Shown here in pieces: positions 1 to 5,073 of a DNA stretch of 5,073 nucleotides. Location: positions 1 through 5,073 of the forward strand of contig JAEXEM010000452.1 in the NCBI GenBank assembly GCA_023401045.1. The letters run 5' to 3'. The notes beneath the pieces are model-generated. The model searched no databases, was not told the DNA's origin, and worked only from the letters and a program-made list of their open reading frames with translations. Origin of the DNA: Actinomycetes bacterium. GTDB taxonomy: Bacteria > Actinomycetota > Actinomycetes > Actinomycetales > Cellulomonadaceae. The translations under genes were made by a program, and so were the position numbers. Numbering within the stretch: position 1 is the stretch's first letter; every line of letters starts with the position of its first letter.

Positions 1-555
1 GGCCCAGCGGTCGGCGAGGGTCGGCACGAGGGCGCGCCTGCCGCGCTGCAGCCGCGCGGGCCAGTACCCGAACCGGTCGCTCGGGTCCCCGGGCCCGACG
101 ACGAGCCCGGGCCGGGCGACGAGCAGCCGGTCGGCGGGGACGCGGGCGGCCGTGGCGCGCTCGGCGGCGACCTTCGCGTCGGGGTACTGCGTGAGGTCGC
201 GCGGCTCGACGACCTCGGCGGACTCGTCGGCACCGGGCACGTCGTGGCGGGCGTAGACCGAGACCGTCGAGACGAGTGTCCAGTGCGCCGCCCGCACCGC
301 GAGCGCATCGAGCGCGGGGGCGACGAGCGCGAGGTCGGAGGAGATCTCGACGACGTCGTCCCAGTCCTCCTGGGCGACCGCGTCGTACGCGCCCGGCACG
401 CGACGGTCGGCACGCACGAGACGTGCCCCCTCGGGCACGTCCCGGCCCTCCCCGCGGGCGAGGCAGACGACGTCGTCACCCCGGGTGAGCGCGGCACGGA
501 CCACCTCGGCGCCGAGCCAGCCGGTACCGCCCAGCACGAGCACACGACGTCCCAT
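1..555 (-). CDS. NAD-dependent epimerase/dehydratase (extended SDR), N-terminal part
   Basis: Partial gene: the start is inside the window and the frame is still open at the left edge after 185 codons. The product begins MGRRVLVLGGTGWLG, a Rossmann fold with the GxxGxxG dinucleotide-binding motif at residues 9-15. STVSVY at 96-101 matches the family's Ser/Thr catalytic region, and Y124-PDA-K128 is the YxxxK catalytic pair at the usual distance. RPGLVVGPGDPSDRFGYW (148-165) resembles the substrate-side segment after the active site in NAD-dependent epimerases and reductases. The family is soluble and cytosolic; no signal peptide is seen. The ATG at 555 is chosen because it sits three residues before the first beta-strand, as usual for SDRs. 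No Shine-Dalgarno precedes it. It lies 108 bases after araA and behind a terminator-like hairpin, so it is probably a separate unit. The substrate is unknown; proximity to the ara genes alone does not make it an arabinose enzyme. Confidence 0.85.
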   Translation of the reverse strand, partial: MGRRVLVLGGTGWLGAEVVRAALTRGDDVVCLARGEGRDVPEGARLVRADRRVPGAYDAVAQEDWDDVVEISSDLALVAPALDALAVRAAHWTLVSTVSVYARHDVPGADESAEVVEPRDLTQYPDAKVAAERATAARVPADRLLVARPGLVVGPGDPSDRFGYWPARLQRGRRALVPTLADRWA

Positions 556-563
556 GGCGCGGG

Positions 564-569
564 ACGCTA
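564..569 (-). promoter_or_regulatory. possible -10 element of a leaderless promoter for the SDR gene
   Basis: Read on the minus strand this is TAGCGT, fitting the actinobacterial TAnnnT -10 pattern and ending 8 bases before the ATG at 555. The bases before that ATG hold no purine-rich ribosome binding sequence. Together this would fit transcription starting at or beside the start codon. No convincing -35 hexamer is found 16-18 bases upstream. Weak evidence. Confidence 0.25.
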
Positions 570-601
570 GCCGAGGCCACCCAAGTCCGGACGCGGACGC
601 G

Positions 602-638
602 CCGACGGCGGGCCCCCGTGCCGGGGACCCGCCGTCGG
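602..638 (-). terminator. strong terminator-like hairpin after araA
   Basis: A symmetrical inverted repeat. The 11-base arm 602-612 (CCGACGGCGGG) pairs with 628-638 (CCCGCCGTCGG), 613 faces 627, and 614-617 pairs with 623-626 around a 5-base loop. On the plus strand 613/627 is a C-A mismatch. In minus-strand RNA it becomes a U-G wobble, giving an unbroken 16-bp stem, so the hairpin folds better in the araBDA transcript direction. It begins 25 bases after the araA stop. No U-rich tract follows, so it would be a U-less terminator, as often seen in actinobacteria, or a 3'-end stabilising structure. Confidence 0.7.
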
Positions 639-663
639 TCGGCGTGCGAGGGCGACGATCTCG

Positions 664-2172
664 TCAGAACCCCTGCGCGACGCGGTAGTACACCTGGTTC
701 CACCGCACCTGGTCGGCGAACCCGCGACGCGTCGTCGACTCGTCGATGACGAGCAGCTCGGTGCGGGCCAGCTCGGCGAAGATCTCCCACGCCTCGATGC
801 CGACGGCCGTCGACAGCACGGTGTGGTGCGCACCGCCGGCGGTGAGCCAGCACTCGGAGGACGTCGTGAAGTCCGGGCGGGGCTCCCACACGGCACGGGC
901 GACCGGCAGGTTCGGCAGGTCGGCCGTCGGCGGGACGAGGTCGACGACGTTCGCCGTGAGGCGGAACCGCTCGCGCATGTCGGCCATCGACACGACGACA
1001 CCGGGGCCGGCGTCGGCGTTGAAGACCATGCGGACCGGGTCCTCCTTGCCGCCGATGCCGAGCGGGTGGATCTCCACGCGGGGCTTCGACGTCGTGAGGG
1101 TCGGGCAGATCTCGAGCATGTGCGCACCGAGGATCTTCTCCGCGCCCGGCGTGAGGTCGTAGGTGTAGTCCTCCATGAGGGAGGCGCCGCCGGGCAGCCC
1201 GGCACCCATGACCTTGGCGACGCGCACGAGCACGGCGGTCTTCCAGTCACCCTCGGCGCCGAACCCGTAGCCCTTGGCCATGAGCCGCTGCACGGCGAGG
1301 CCGGGCAGCTGGCGCAGGTCCCCGAGGTCCTCGAAGTTCGTCGTGAAGGCCTTGGCGCCGCGCTCGGTGAGGAAGCCCTCGAGCGCGATCTCCTGACGGG
1401 CGGCGTAGCGCAGCGACTCGTGACGCTGCCCGCCGCGGCGCAGCTCGGGCACGACGTCGTAGAGGTCCTCGTACTCGGCGACGAGTGCGTCGACCGCCGC
1501 GTCGTCGACGGCCTCGACCGCGGCGACGAGGTCGTTGACGCCCCACGTGTTGACCGAGACGCCGAGGCGGATCTCGGCCTCGGTCTTGTCGCCCTCGGTG
1601 ACGGCGACGTTGCGCATGTTGTCGCCGAAGCGCACGAGCCGCAGGTCCTGCGCGGCCTGCCAGCCGGCGGCGGCGCGCACCCACGTGCCGACGCGCGCGG
1701 TGACGGCGGGGTTCGACACGTGGCCCGAGACGGTCGTGCGGGCGATGCCCAGGCGGGTGGCGATGTACGCGTACTCGCGGTCGCCGTGCGCGGCCTGGTT
1801 GAGGTTCATGAAGTCGAAGTCGATGGTGTCCCACGGCAGCTCGACGTTCGCCTGCGTGTGCAGGTGCAGCAGCGGCTTGCGCAGCAGGTCGAGCCCGGTG
1901 ATCCACATCTTCGCGGGGCTGAAGGTGTGCATCCACGTGATGACGCCGAGGACCTTGTCGTCGGAGTTGGCGTCGAGGACCGCGCGGCGGATGGAGTCCG
2001 AGTCCTTGAGGACCGGCTTCCACACGACCTTCGCCGGGACGTCGCCGGACGCGTCGAGCGCGGCGGCGACCTCCTGCGACTGCTCGGCGACCTGGCGCAG
2101 CGTCTCCTCGCCGTACAGGTCCTGCGAGCCGGTGAGGAACCAGATCTCCTGGTCCGGGTAGGCCTTGCTCAT
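664..2172 (-). CDS. araA: L-arabinose isomerase
   Basis: Cytosolic, metal-dependent enzyme converting L-arabinose to L-ribulose, the first step of the pathway. The product is 502 residues, close to the ~500 of Escherichia coli AraA, so it looks full length. The N-terminus ([13 protein letters not shown], 11-23) and the segments [10 protein letters not shown] (81-90), LLHLHTQ (101-107), VNTWGVNDL (207-215) and [12 protein letters not shown] (301-312) are typical of the family. The four residues known in AraA as catalytic or metal-binding are present: Glu307 (GAEGDW), Glu334 (LMEDY), His351 (AHMLE) and the GGAHHT histidines at 449/450. The ATG at 2172 is chosen because GAGGGAG lies 8 bases upstream and the protein then starts where the family does; the reading frame is open further upstream but overlaps araD. 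The gap to araD is 26 bases, so the two are co-transcribed. It is the last gene before a strong hairpin. Nothing looks broken. Confidence 0.97.
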   Translation of the reverse strand: MSKAYPDQEIWFLTGSQDLYGEETLRQVAEQSQEVAAALDASGDVPAKVVWKPVLKDSDSIRRAVLDANSDDKVLGVITWMHTFSPAKMWITGLDLLRKPLLHLHTQANVELPWDTIDFDFMNLNQAAHGDREYAYIATRLGIARTTVSGHVSNPAVTARVGTWVRAAAGWQAAQDLRLVRFGDNMRNVAVTEGDKTEAEIRLGVSVNTWGVNDLVAAVEAVDDAAVDALVAEYEDLYDVVPELRRGGQRHESLRYAARQEIALEGFLTERGAKAFTTNFEDLGDLRQLPGLAVQRLMAKGYGFGAEGDWKTAVLVRVAKVMGAGLPGGASLMEDYTYDLTPGAEKILGAHMLEICPTLTTSKPRVEIHPLGIGGKEDPVRMVFNADAGPGVVVSMADMRERFRLTANVVDLVPPTADLPNLPVARAVWEPRPDFTTSSECWLTAGGAHHTVLSTAVGIEAWEIFAELARTELLVIDESTTRRGFADQVRWNQVYYRVAQGF

Positions 2173-2180
2173 CGGTGCAT

Positions 2181-2187
2181 CTCCCTC
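2181..2187 (-). promoter_or_regulatory. araA Shine-Dalgarno sequence
   Basis: GAGGGAG on the minus strand, 8 bases before the ATG at 2172, inside the 26-base araD-araA gap. It settles the araA start: an out-of-frame ATG at 2178-2180 directly abuts the purine run and is too close to be used efficiently. Confidence 0.8.
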
Positions 2188-2198
2188 GTGGCCCAGCG

Positions 2199-2909
2199 TC
2201 AGTGCTGGCCGTAGACGTTCTGGTAGCGGGCGTACAGCGAGTCGATGTCGGACTGCGCGATCGGCAGCGGCTCGCCGAGCTGCCGGCTGATGTGGACGGT
2301 CCGTGCGACCTCCTCGACCATGACCGCGGCCTTGACGGCCGCCTTGGCGTCCTTGCCGATGGTGAACGGGCCGTGGTTGCGCATGAGCACCGCGGGGCTG
2401 CGCGACTCGCGCAGCGTCTCGACGATGCCGCGGCCGATCGAGTCGTCCCCGATGAGCGCGAACGGCCCGATGGGGATGTCGCCGCCGAACTCGTCGGCCA
2501 TCATCGTCAGGACGCACGGCACGGGCTCGGCGCGGGCGGCCCACGCCGTGGCGTACGTCGAGTGCGTGTGGACGACACCGCCGACGTGCGGCATGTGCTT
2601 GTAGACGTAGGCGTGCGCCGCGGTGTCGGACGAGGGCGACCGGTCGCCCTCGACGAGGTTCGCGTCGAGGTCGCACACGACCATCGACTCGGGCGTCAGC
2701 TCGTCGTACGTCACGCCCGAGGGCTTGATGACGAGCAGGTCGCGCTCGCTCGGGCCGGCCGGGTCGACGACGACGCGCTGCGAGATGTTGCCGGCGGTCC
2801 ACACGACGAGCTCCCAGCGGGGCAGCTCGGCGTGCAGCGCGGCGAGGCTCTCACGGGCACGCGCCACCGCCTCGTGCACGTGGGCCGGGTAGTCGTCCAG
2901 GGCGGTCAT
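2199..2909 (-). CDS. araD: L-ribulose-5-phosphate 4-epimerase
   Basis: Class II aldolase-fold enzyme converting L-ribulose 5-phosphate to D-xylulose 5-phosphate by retro-aldol cleavage and re-addition, linking arabinose to the pentose phosphate pathway. The product is 236 residues; E. coli AraD is 231. Visible motifs: TAGNIS (38-43) and KPSG (62-65) for phosphate/substrate binding, SSD (93-95), the metal-binding HTH pair His114/His116, ADEFGG (138-143) with the acidic residue in the position of E. coli Asp120, the third metal ligand His179 (RNHGPF), and a C-terminal YGQ (233-235). The SSD-to-HTH spacing of 19 residues equals that of E. coli AraD. Start: the ATG at 2909 has AGGAGG 5 bases upstream; an in-frame GTG two codons earlier overlaps that AGGAGG and is unlikely. 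It sits 86 bases after araB and 26 before araA. The related L-fuculose-phosphate aldolases are less likely given the motifs and neighbours. Confidence 0.95.
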   Translation of the reverse strand: MTALDDYPAHVHEAVARARESLAALHAELPRWELVVWTAGNISQRVVVDPAGPSERDLLVIKPSGVTYDELTPESMVVCDLDANLVEGDRSPSSDTAAHAYVYKHMPHVGGVVHTHSTYATAWAARAEPVPCVLTMMADEFGGDIPIGPFALIGDDSIGRGIVETLRESRSPAVLMRNHGPFTIGKDAKAAVKAAVMVEEVARTVHISRQLGEPLPIAQSDIDSLYARYQNVYGQH

Positions 2910-2914
2910 CCGCA

Positions 2915-2920
2915 CCTCCT
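2915..2920 (-). promoter_or_regulatory. araD Shine-Dalgarno sequence
   Basis: A perfect AGGAGG on the minus strand, 5 bases before the ATG at 2909. It decides between that ATG and the in-frame GTG at 2913-2915, which shares a base with the AGGAGG. It is the best match to the anti-Shine-Dalgarno in the window, so araD should be efficiently translated from its own site. Confidence 0.85.
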
Positions 2921-2967
2921 GCGTCGGTGCCCGCGGCGGCGGGCGGGGCGTCCGGCGGTGTGCCGGT

Positions 2968-2985
2968 GCGGGCCGGGCGGCCCGC
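2968..2985 (-). other. hairpin in the araB-araD intercistronic gap
   Basis: A 7-bp G/C-only perfect stem: 2968-2974 pairs with 2979-2985 around a 4-base loop, starting 10 bases after the araB stop. The 86-base gap (2910-2995) is the longest between the three catabolic genes; it also has a weaker 5-bp stem at 2952-2966 and the araD Shine-Dalgarno. The main hairpin could be a processing or stability element or a weak attenuator. It has no U-tract, and hairpins are common by chance in DNA this GC-rich. Confidence 0.35.
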
Positions 2986-2995
2986 GGGGGTCGGT

Positions 2996-4594
2996 TCAGA
3001 GCGCCTGCGTGGCGGCCCGCTCGACGGCGAGCCCGGCGGCGTAGCGCTCGAGGAAGGTCGCGTACCCGGCGACGTCGGCCGGGTCGGGCGCGACGACGTC
3101 GATCTCGGCGTCGGCGAAGACGCGCTCGGTGAGGTAGGTGCCGAGGTCCTGCGTGGCGCCGCTCGCCCGGTAGGCGGCGAGCACGGCGATCCCCCAGGCG
3201 CCGCCCTCGCCGGCGGTGCGACCCACCGCGACGGGTGCGTCGACCGCGGCCGCGAGCAGCCGCTGCGCGACACCGGCGGTGCGGAACAGCCCGCCGTGGG
3301 CGAACATCTGGTCGACCTCGACGCCCTCGGCCGTGAGGATCCGCATGCCGAGGCTGAGCGTGCCGAAGACGCCGTACACCTGGGAGCGCATGAAGTTCGC
3401 GAGCGTGAGGCGGCTGTCGGGGGTGCGCACGACGAGCGGGCGGCCCTCCTCGAGGCCCGTGACGGGCTCGCCGGCGAGGTAGTTGTAGGCGAGCAGGCCG
3501 CCGCCGTCGGCGTCACCCGCGAGCGCCTCGCGCAGCAGGACGCCGAAGACGTCGTCGGCGCCCGCGTCGGAGCCGAGCGCGGTGGCGAAGCGGCCGAAGA
3601 CGCCGGCCCACTCCCCCAGCTCGCTCGCGCCGTTGTTGCAGTGGACCATCGCGACGAGGTCACCGGCGGGCGTCGTCACGAGGTCGATCTCGTGGTGGAC
3701 GCTCGTCAGCGGCTTCTCGAGGACGACCATCGCGAAGACGGACGTGCCGACCGAGGTGTTCGCCGTGCGGGGGGCGACCGACGCGGTGGCGACCATGCCG
3801 GTGCCCGCGTCACCCTCGGGCGGGCAGAGCGGCACGCCGGGGCGCAGGGTGCCGGTGGGGTCGAGCAGGGCCGCGCCCTCGGCGGTGAGCTCACCGGCGT
3901 CGGCACCGGCGACGAGGACCTCGGGGAAGAGCTCGCGCAGCCCGCCGGGCAGGCGCCCGGCGAGGTGCGCGTCGAAGCGCGCGACGAGGTCGGCGTCGTA
4001 GTCGCGGGTCGCCGGGTCGACGGGGAACATCCCCGACGCGTCGCCGACGCCGAGGACCTTGCGGCCGGTGAGACGCCAGTGGACGTACCCGGCGAGGGTC
4101 GTGACGAACCGGACGTCGGGCACGTGCGGCTCGGCGTCGAGGACGGCCTGGTGCAGGTGCGCGACCGACCAGCGCAGCGGGATGTTGTAGCCGAGCAGCT
4201 CGGTGAGCTCCGCGGAGGCGGCACCCGTCGAGGTGTTGCGCCACGTGCGGAACGGCACGAGCAGCTCGTCGTCGGCGTCGAACGCGAGGTAGCCGTGCAT
4301 CATCGCCGAGACGCCGAGGGCGCCGAACGTCGTCGGGCGCACGCCGTACCGCTGCTCGGTGTCGTCGAGCAGCTCGGCGACGGCGGCCTGCAGACCGGTC
4401 CACACCGCGTCGAGGGAGTACGTCCACGTGCGGTCGACGTACTGGTTCTCCCACGCGTGCCCGCCGGCGGCGAGCGGCACGTGGTCCTCGCCGACGAGCA
4501 CCGCCTTGATGCGCGTCGACCCGAGCTCGATGCCGAGCGCGGTGCGCCCCTGCTCGATCGCCGCGCGCACGTCGCCGGTCTGCTCCTGCACCAT
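2996..4594 (-). CDS. araB: FGGY-family carbohydrate kinase, probable L-ribulokinase
   Basis: Probably phosphorylates L-ribulose to L-ribulose 5-phosphate with ATP, in the cytosol. The product is 532 residues, in the FGGY range but shorter than the ~566 of E. coli AraB. Visible: the N-terminal phosphate-binding strand GIELGSTRIKAVL (21-33), SAMMHGY (96-102), FRTWRN (115-120), LAGYVHWRLTG (167-177), GDASGMFPVD (184-193), PEGDAGTG (259-266) whose Asp262 sits where FGGY kinases carry the catalytic base, the second phosphate loop NTSVGTS (279-285), and the adenosine motif HGGLFRT (433-439) followed by the C-terminal actin-like fold. From memory this is the branch often annotated only as FGGY kinase or 'ATPase', related to Bifidobacterium xylulokinase-like proteins, not enterobacterial AraB; the ribulokinase role is inferred from its place directly before araD and araA. 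The ATG at 4594 is chosen for its purine-rich ribosome site and because the homologous region starts about 17 residues later. Xylulokinase activity is the main alternative. Confidence 0.88.
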   Translation of the reverse strand: MVQEQTGDVRAAIEQGRTALGIELGSTRIKAVLVGEDHVPLAAGGHAWENQYVDRTWTYSLDAVWTGLQAAVAELLDDTEQRYGVRPTTFGALGVSAMMHGYLAFDADDELLVPFRTWRNTSTGAASAELTELLGYNIPLRWSVAHLHQAVLDAEPHVPDVRFVTTLAGYVHWRLTGRKVLGVGDASGMFPVDPATRDYDADLVARFDAHLAGRLPGGLRELFPEVLVAGADAGELTAEGAALLDPTGTLRPGVPLCPPEGDAGTGMVATASVAPRTANTSVGTSVFAMVVLEKPLTSVHHEIDLVTTPAGDLVAMVHCNNGASELGEWAGVFGRFATALGSDAGADDVFGVLLREALAGDADGGGLLAYNYLAGEPVTGLEEGRPLVVRTPDSRLTLANFMRSQVYGVFGTLSLGMRILTAEGVEVDQMFAHGGLFRTAGVAQRLLAAAVDAPVAVGRTAGEGGAWGIAVLAAYRASGATQDLGTYLTERVFADAEIDVVAPDPADVAGYATFLERYAAGLAVERAATQAL

Positions 4595-4600
4595 CGCCTG

Positions 4601-4610
4601 CTCCCTCCCC
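4601..4610 (-). promoter_or_regulatory. araB Shine-Dalgarno sequence
   Basis: GGGGAGGGAG on the minus strand, 6 bases before the ATG at 4594. It fixes the araB start against longer in-frame extensions through the promoter region. Its 5'-most three G residues can pair with the adjacent leader hairpin (4608-4627), leaving GAGGGAG free. Confidence 0.75.
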
Positions 4611-4627
4611 GGGCGTCGTCGCCCAGG
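4608..4627 (-). other. leader hairpin abutting the araB ribosome binding site
   Basis: In minus-strand RNA, CCUGGGCG (4627-4620) pairs with CGCCCGGG (4615-4608) around the tetraloop ACGA: seven Watson-Crick pairs plus one U-G wobble. The 3' arm takes in the first three bases of the purine-rich ribosome site. It may modulate araB translation, but base composition makes such stems likely by chance. No recognised riboswitch fold is seen. Confidence 0.3.
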
Positions 4628-4640
4628 TGTCGTCGTGCCC

Positions 4641-4652
4641 GGTCCGCGGACC
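4641..4652. repeat. 12-bp perfect palindrome in the araB leader
   Basis: GGTCCGCGGACC is its own reverse complement. It lies about 10-20 bases downstream of the predicted transcription start. It overlaps one copy of the CCGGTCC heptamer found at 4639-4645, 4654-4660 and 4688-4694. It could be a protein-binding site or part of alternative 5' RNA stems. Its function is unknown. Confidence 0.35.
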
Positions 4653-4667
4653 TCCGGTCCCGGGATG

Positions 4668-4683
4668 ATGTTAACGCTCACAT
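4668..4683. promoter_or_regulatory. probable LacI-family (AraR) operator
   Basis: ATGTTAACGCTCACAT, a 16-bp imperfect palindrome centred on CpG (4675/4676), with 6 of 8 base pairs symmetrical. A central CG in an AT-flanked palindrome is typical of LacI-family operators. It lies in the most AT-rich patch of the window, between a LacI-family gene and the operon it probably controls. It covers the predicted -10 hexamer and part of the spacer, so bound protein would block RNA polymerase. No second copy was seen in the window. A cAMP-receptor-type site is less likely: only one TGTGA half matches. Confidence 0.7.
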
Positions 4684-4696
4684 ACCGCCGGTCCAA
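4668..4696 (-). promoter_or_regulatory. predicted araBDA promoter
   Basis: On the minus strand, TTGGAC (4696-4691) and TAACAT (4673-4668) are separated by exactly 17 bases, fitting a housekeeping sigma-factor promoter: three of six matches in the -35 and four of six in the -10. Transcription would start near 4659-4662, giving an araB leader of about 65 bases. A strong A/T-containing -10 is otherwise rare in this DNA. The -10 lies wholly inside the operator. Confidence 0.6.
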
Positions 4697-4727
4697 GCAC
4701 GCCCGCCCGCCGGTGCGCAGACCGCCC

Positions 4728-5073
4728 TCACGACGCCGACGACCGCCGCACGACGAGCTCCGGGGCGATCGACGAGTGCTCCGGCGCCCCGCCGTCGAGC
4801 GCCTCGAGGAGCGAGCGGACCGCCCGCCGGCCGAGCTCGTCGAACCCCTGCCGGACGGTCGTGAGGGCGGGGCGGTAGAACTCCGCACCGGGCTCGTCGT
4901 CGAACCCGACGACCGCGACGTCCTCGGGCACCCGCACCCCCGCCTCGCCGAGCGCCGCGAGCAGCCCGAGCGCGAGCTGGTCGTTCGCCGCGAACACCGC
5001 CTCCGGCAGGCCGTCCGCGACGAGCTCGCGCCCCACCCGGTACCCGTCCGCCGCCGACCAGCCGCCGCCGCGG
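4728..5073 (-). CDS. LacI-family transcriptional regulator, C-terminal part (probable AraR)
   Basis: Partial gene: the last 114 codons and the stop are present; the start and the N-terminal helix-turn-helix lie beyond the right edge, so no start is called. The visible part is the end of the periplasmic-binding-protein-like sugar-sensing domain. It reads, in order, GWSAADGY, AVFAANDQLALGLLAAL (the conserved NDQ-type segment whose Asp contacts the sugar in LacI relatives), VRVPEDVAVVGFDD, RPALTTVRQGFDELGRRAV (the conserved LTTVRQ region), and ends PELVVRRSSAS. It lies directly upstream of araBDA in the same orientation, with a LacI-type operator in the 133-base gap between. In Corynebacterium glutamicum ATCC 31831 a LacI-type AraR represses the arabinose genes, so the same role is likely here. 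Repression released by arabinose is inference; the effector cannot be read from this fragment. No clear terminator follows it, so readthrough into araB is possible. Confidence 0.93.
   Translation of the reverse strand, partial: RGGGWSAADGYRVGRELVADGLPEAVFAANDQLALGLLAALGEAGVRVPEDVAVVGFDDEPGAEFYRPALTTVRQGFDELGRRAVRSLLEALDGGAPEHSSIAPELVVRRSSAS

Noticed and set aside
823..2214. Long open frame on the plus strand opposite araA, about 463 codons.
   Set aside because: It lies wholly antisense to a clearly recognised isomerase, has a low-complexity Arg/Val/Asp/Gly composition and matches no family I know. Codon bias in GC-rich DNA leaves such antisense frames open.
2173..2802. N-terminal extension of araA, as the frame stays open far upstream of 2172.
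   Set aside because: The extension overlaps araD in another frame, is Arg-rich without homology, and the ATG at 2172 has a proper ribosome site and the expected AraA N-terminus.
4668..4684. cAMP-receptor/GlxR-type site, because TGTGA appears on the minus strand.
   Set aside because: Only one half matches TGTGA-N6-TCACA; the other half does not fit. The CpG-centred symmetry and the adjacent LacI-family gene favour a LacI-type operator.
4697..4727. Terminator after the regulator gene.
   Set aside because: Only short stems such as GCAC/GTGC with a long loop can be drawn, and there is no U-tract.
2927..4864. Very long open frame on the plus strand opposite araB, about 645 codons.
   Set aside because: Same cause: antisense to the kinase, Glu/Arg/Gly/Val-rich with no recognisable domain, and it runs through the ara promoter and into the regulator gene.
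4595..4888. N-terminal extension of the kinase upstream of 4594.
   Set aside because: It would cover the promoter, operator and end of the regulator gene. The ATG at 4594 has a strong purine-rich ribosome site and the FGGY fold begins shortly after it.
1..5073. Mobile elements, CRISPR arrays, tRNA or rRNA genes.
   Set aside because: No transposase or integrase motifs, no regularly spaced direct repeats and no RNA-gene signatures were seen. Nearly all the sequence is accounted for by five protein genes of similar composition.

Overview
This window is a very GC-rich (roughly 70% or more by eye) stretch from an actinobacterium. Third codon positions are almost all G or C, the proteins are rich in Ala, Arg, Val and Asp, and AT-rich DNA is nearly confined to one short promoter patch. 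A Cellulomonas-like member of the Micrococcales is my best guess, from protein style and operon layout only. All five genes lie on the minus strand, so the biological reading order runs from high to low coordinates.

Layout in transcription order. The C-terminal part of a LacI-family regulator, probably AraR, enters from the right edge (stop at 4728). A 133-base gap follows, holding a likely promoter and an overlapping 16-bp LacI-type operator at about 4668-4696, then a roughly 65-base leader. Next come three L-arabinose catabolic genes in the order araB (FGGY sugar kinase, 2996-4594), araD (L-ribulose-5-phosphate 4-epimerase, 2199-2909) and araA (L-arabinose isomerase, 664-2172). Each has a clear purine-rich Shine-Dalgarno sequence. 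A strong 37-base hairpin (602-638) after araA probably ends the operon. The last gene (start 555, running off the left edge) is the N-terminal 185 residues of an extended short-chain dehydrogenase/NAD-dependent epimerase. It has no visible Shine-Dalgarno and no evident link to arabinose.

The pathway is complete for intracellular sugar: AraA converts L-arabinose to L-ribulose, AraB phosphorylates it to L-ribulose 5-phosphate, and AraD epimerises that to D-xylulose 5-phosphate, which enters the pentose phosphate pathway. The LacI-family protein probably represses araBDA through the operator over the -10 region until arabinose or a derivative releases it. No sugar transporter or arabinosidase is in the window.

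I did not find an undescribed system. The locus matches the actinobacterial araBDA arrangement with a LacI-type AraR, known for example in Corynebacterium glutamicum ATCC 31831. The points worth a second look are regulatory: the operator/promoter overlap, a heptamer repeated three times around the promoter, hairpins in the leader and in the araB-araD gap, and a possibly leaderless downstream gene. The kinase also belongs to a different FGGY branch from enterobacterial AraB.
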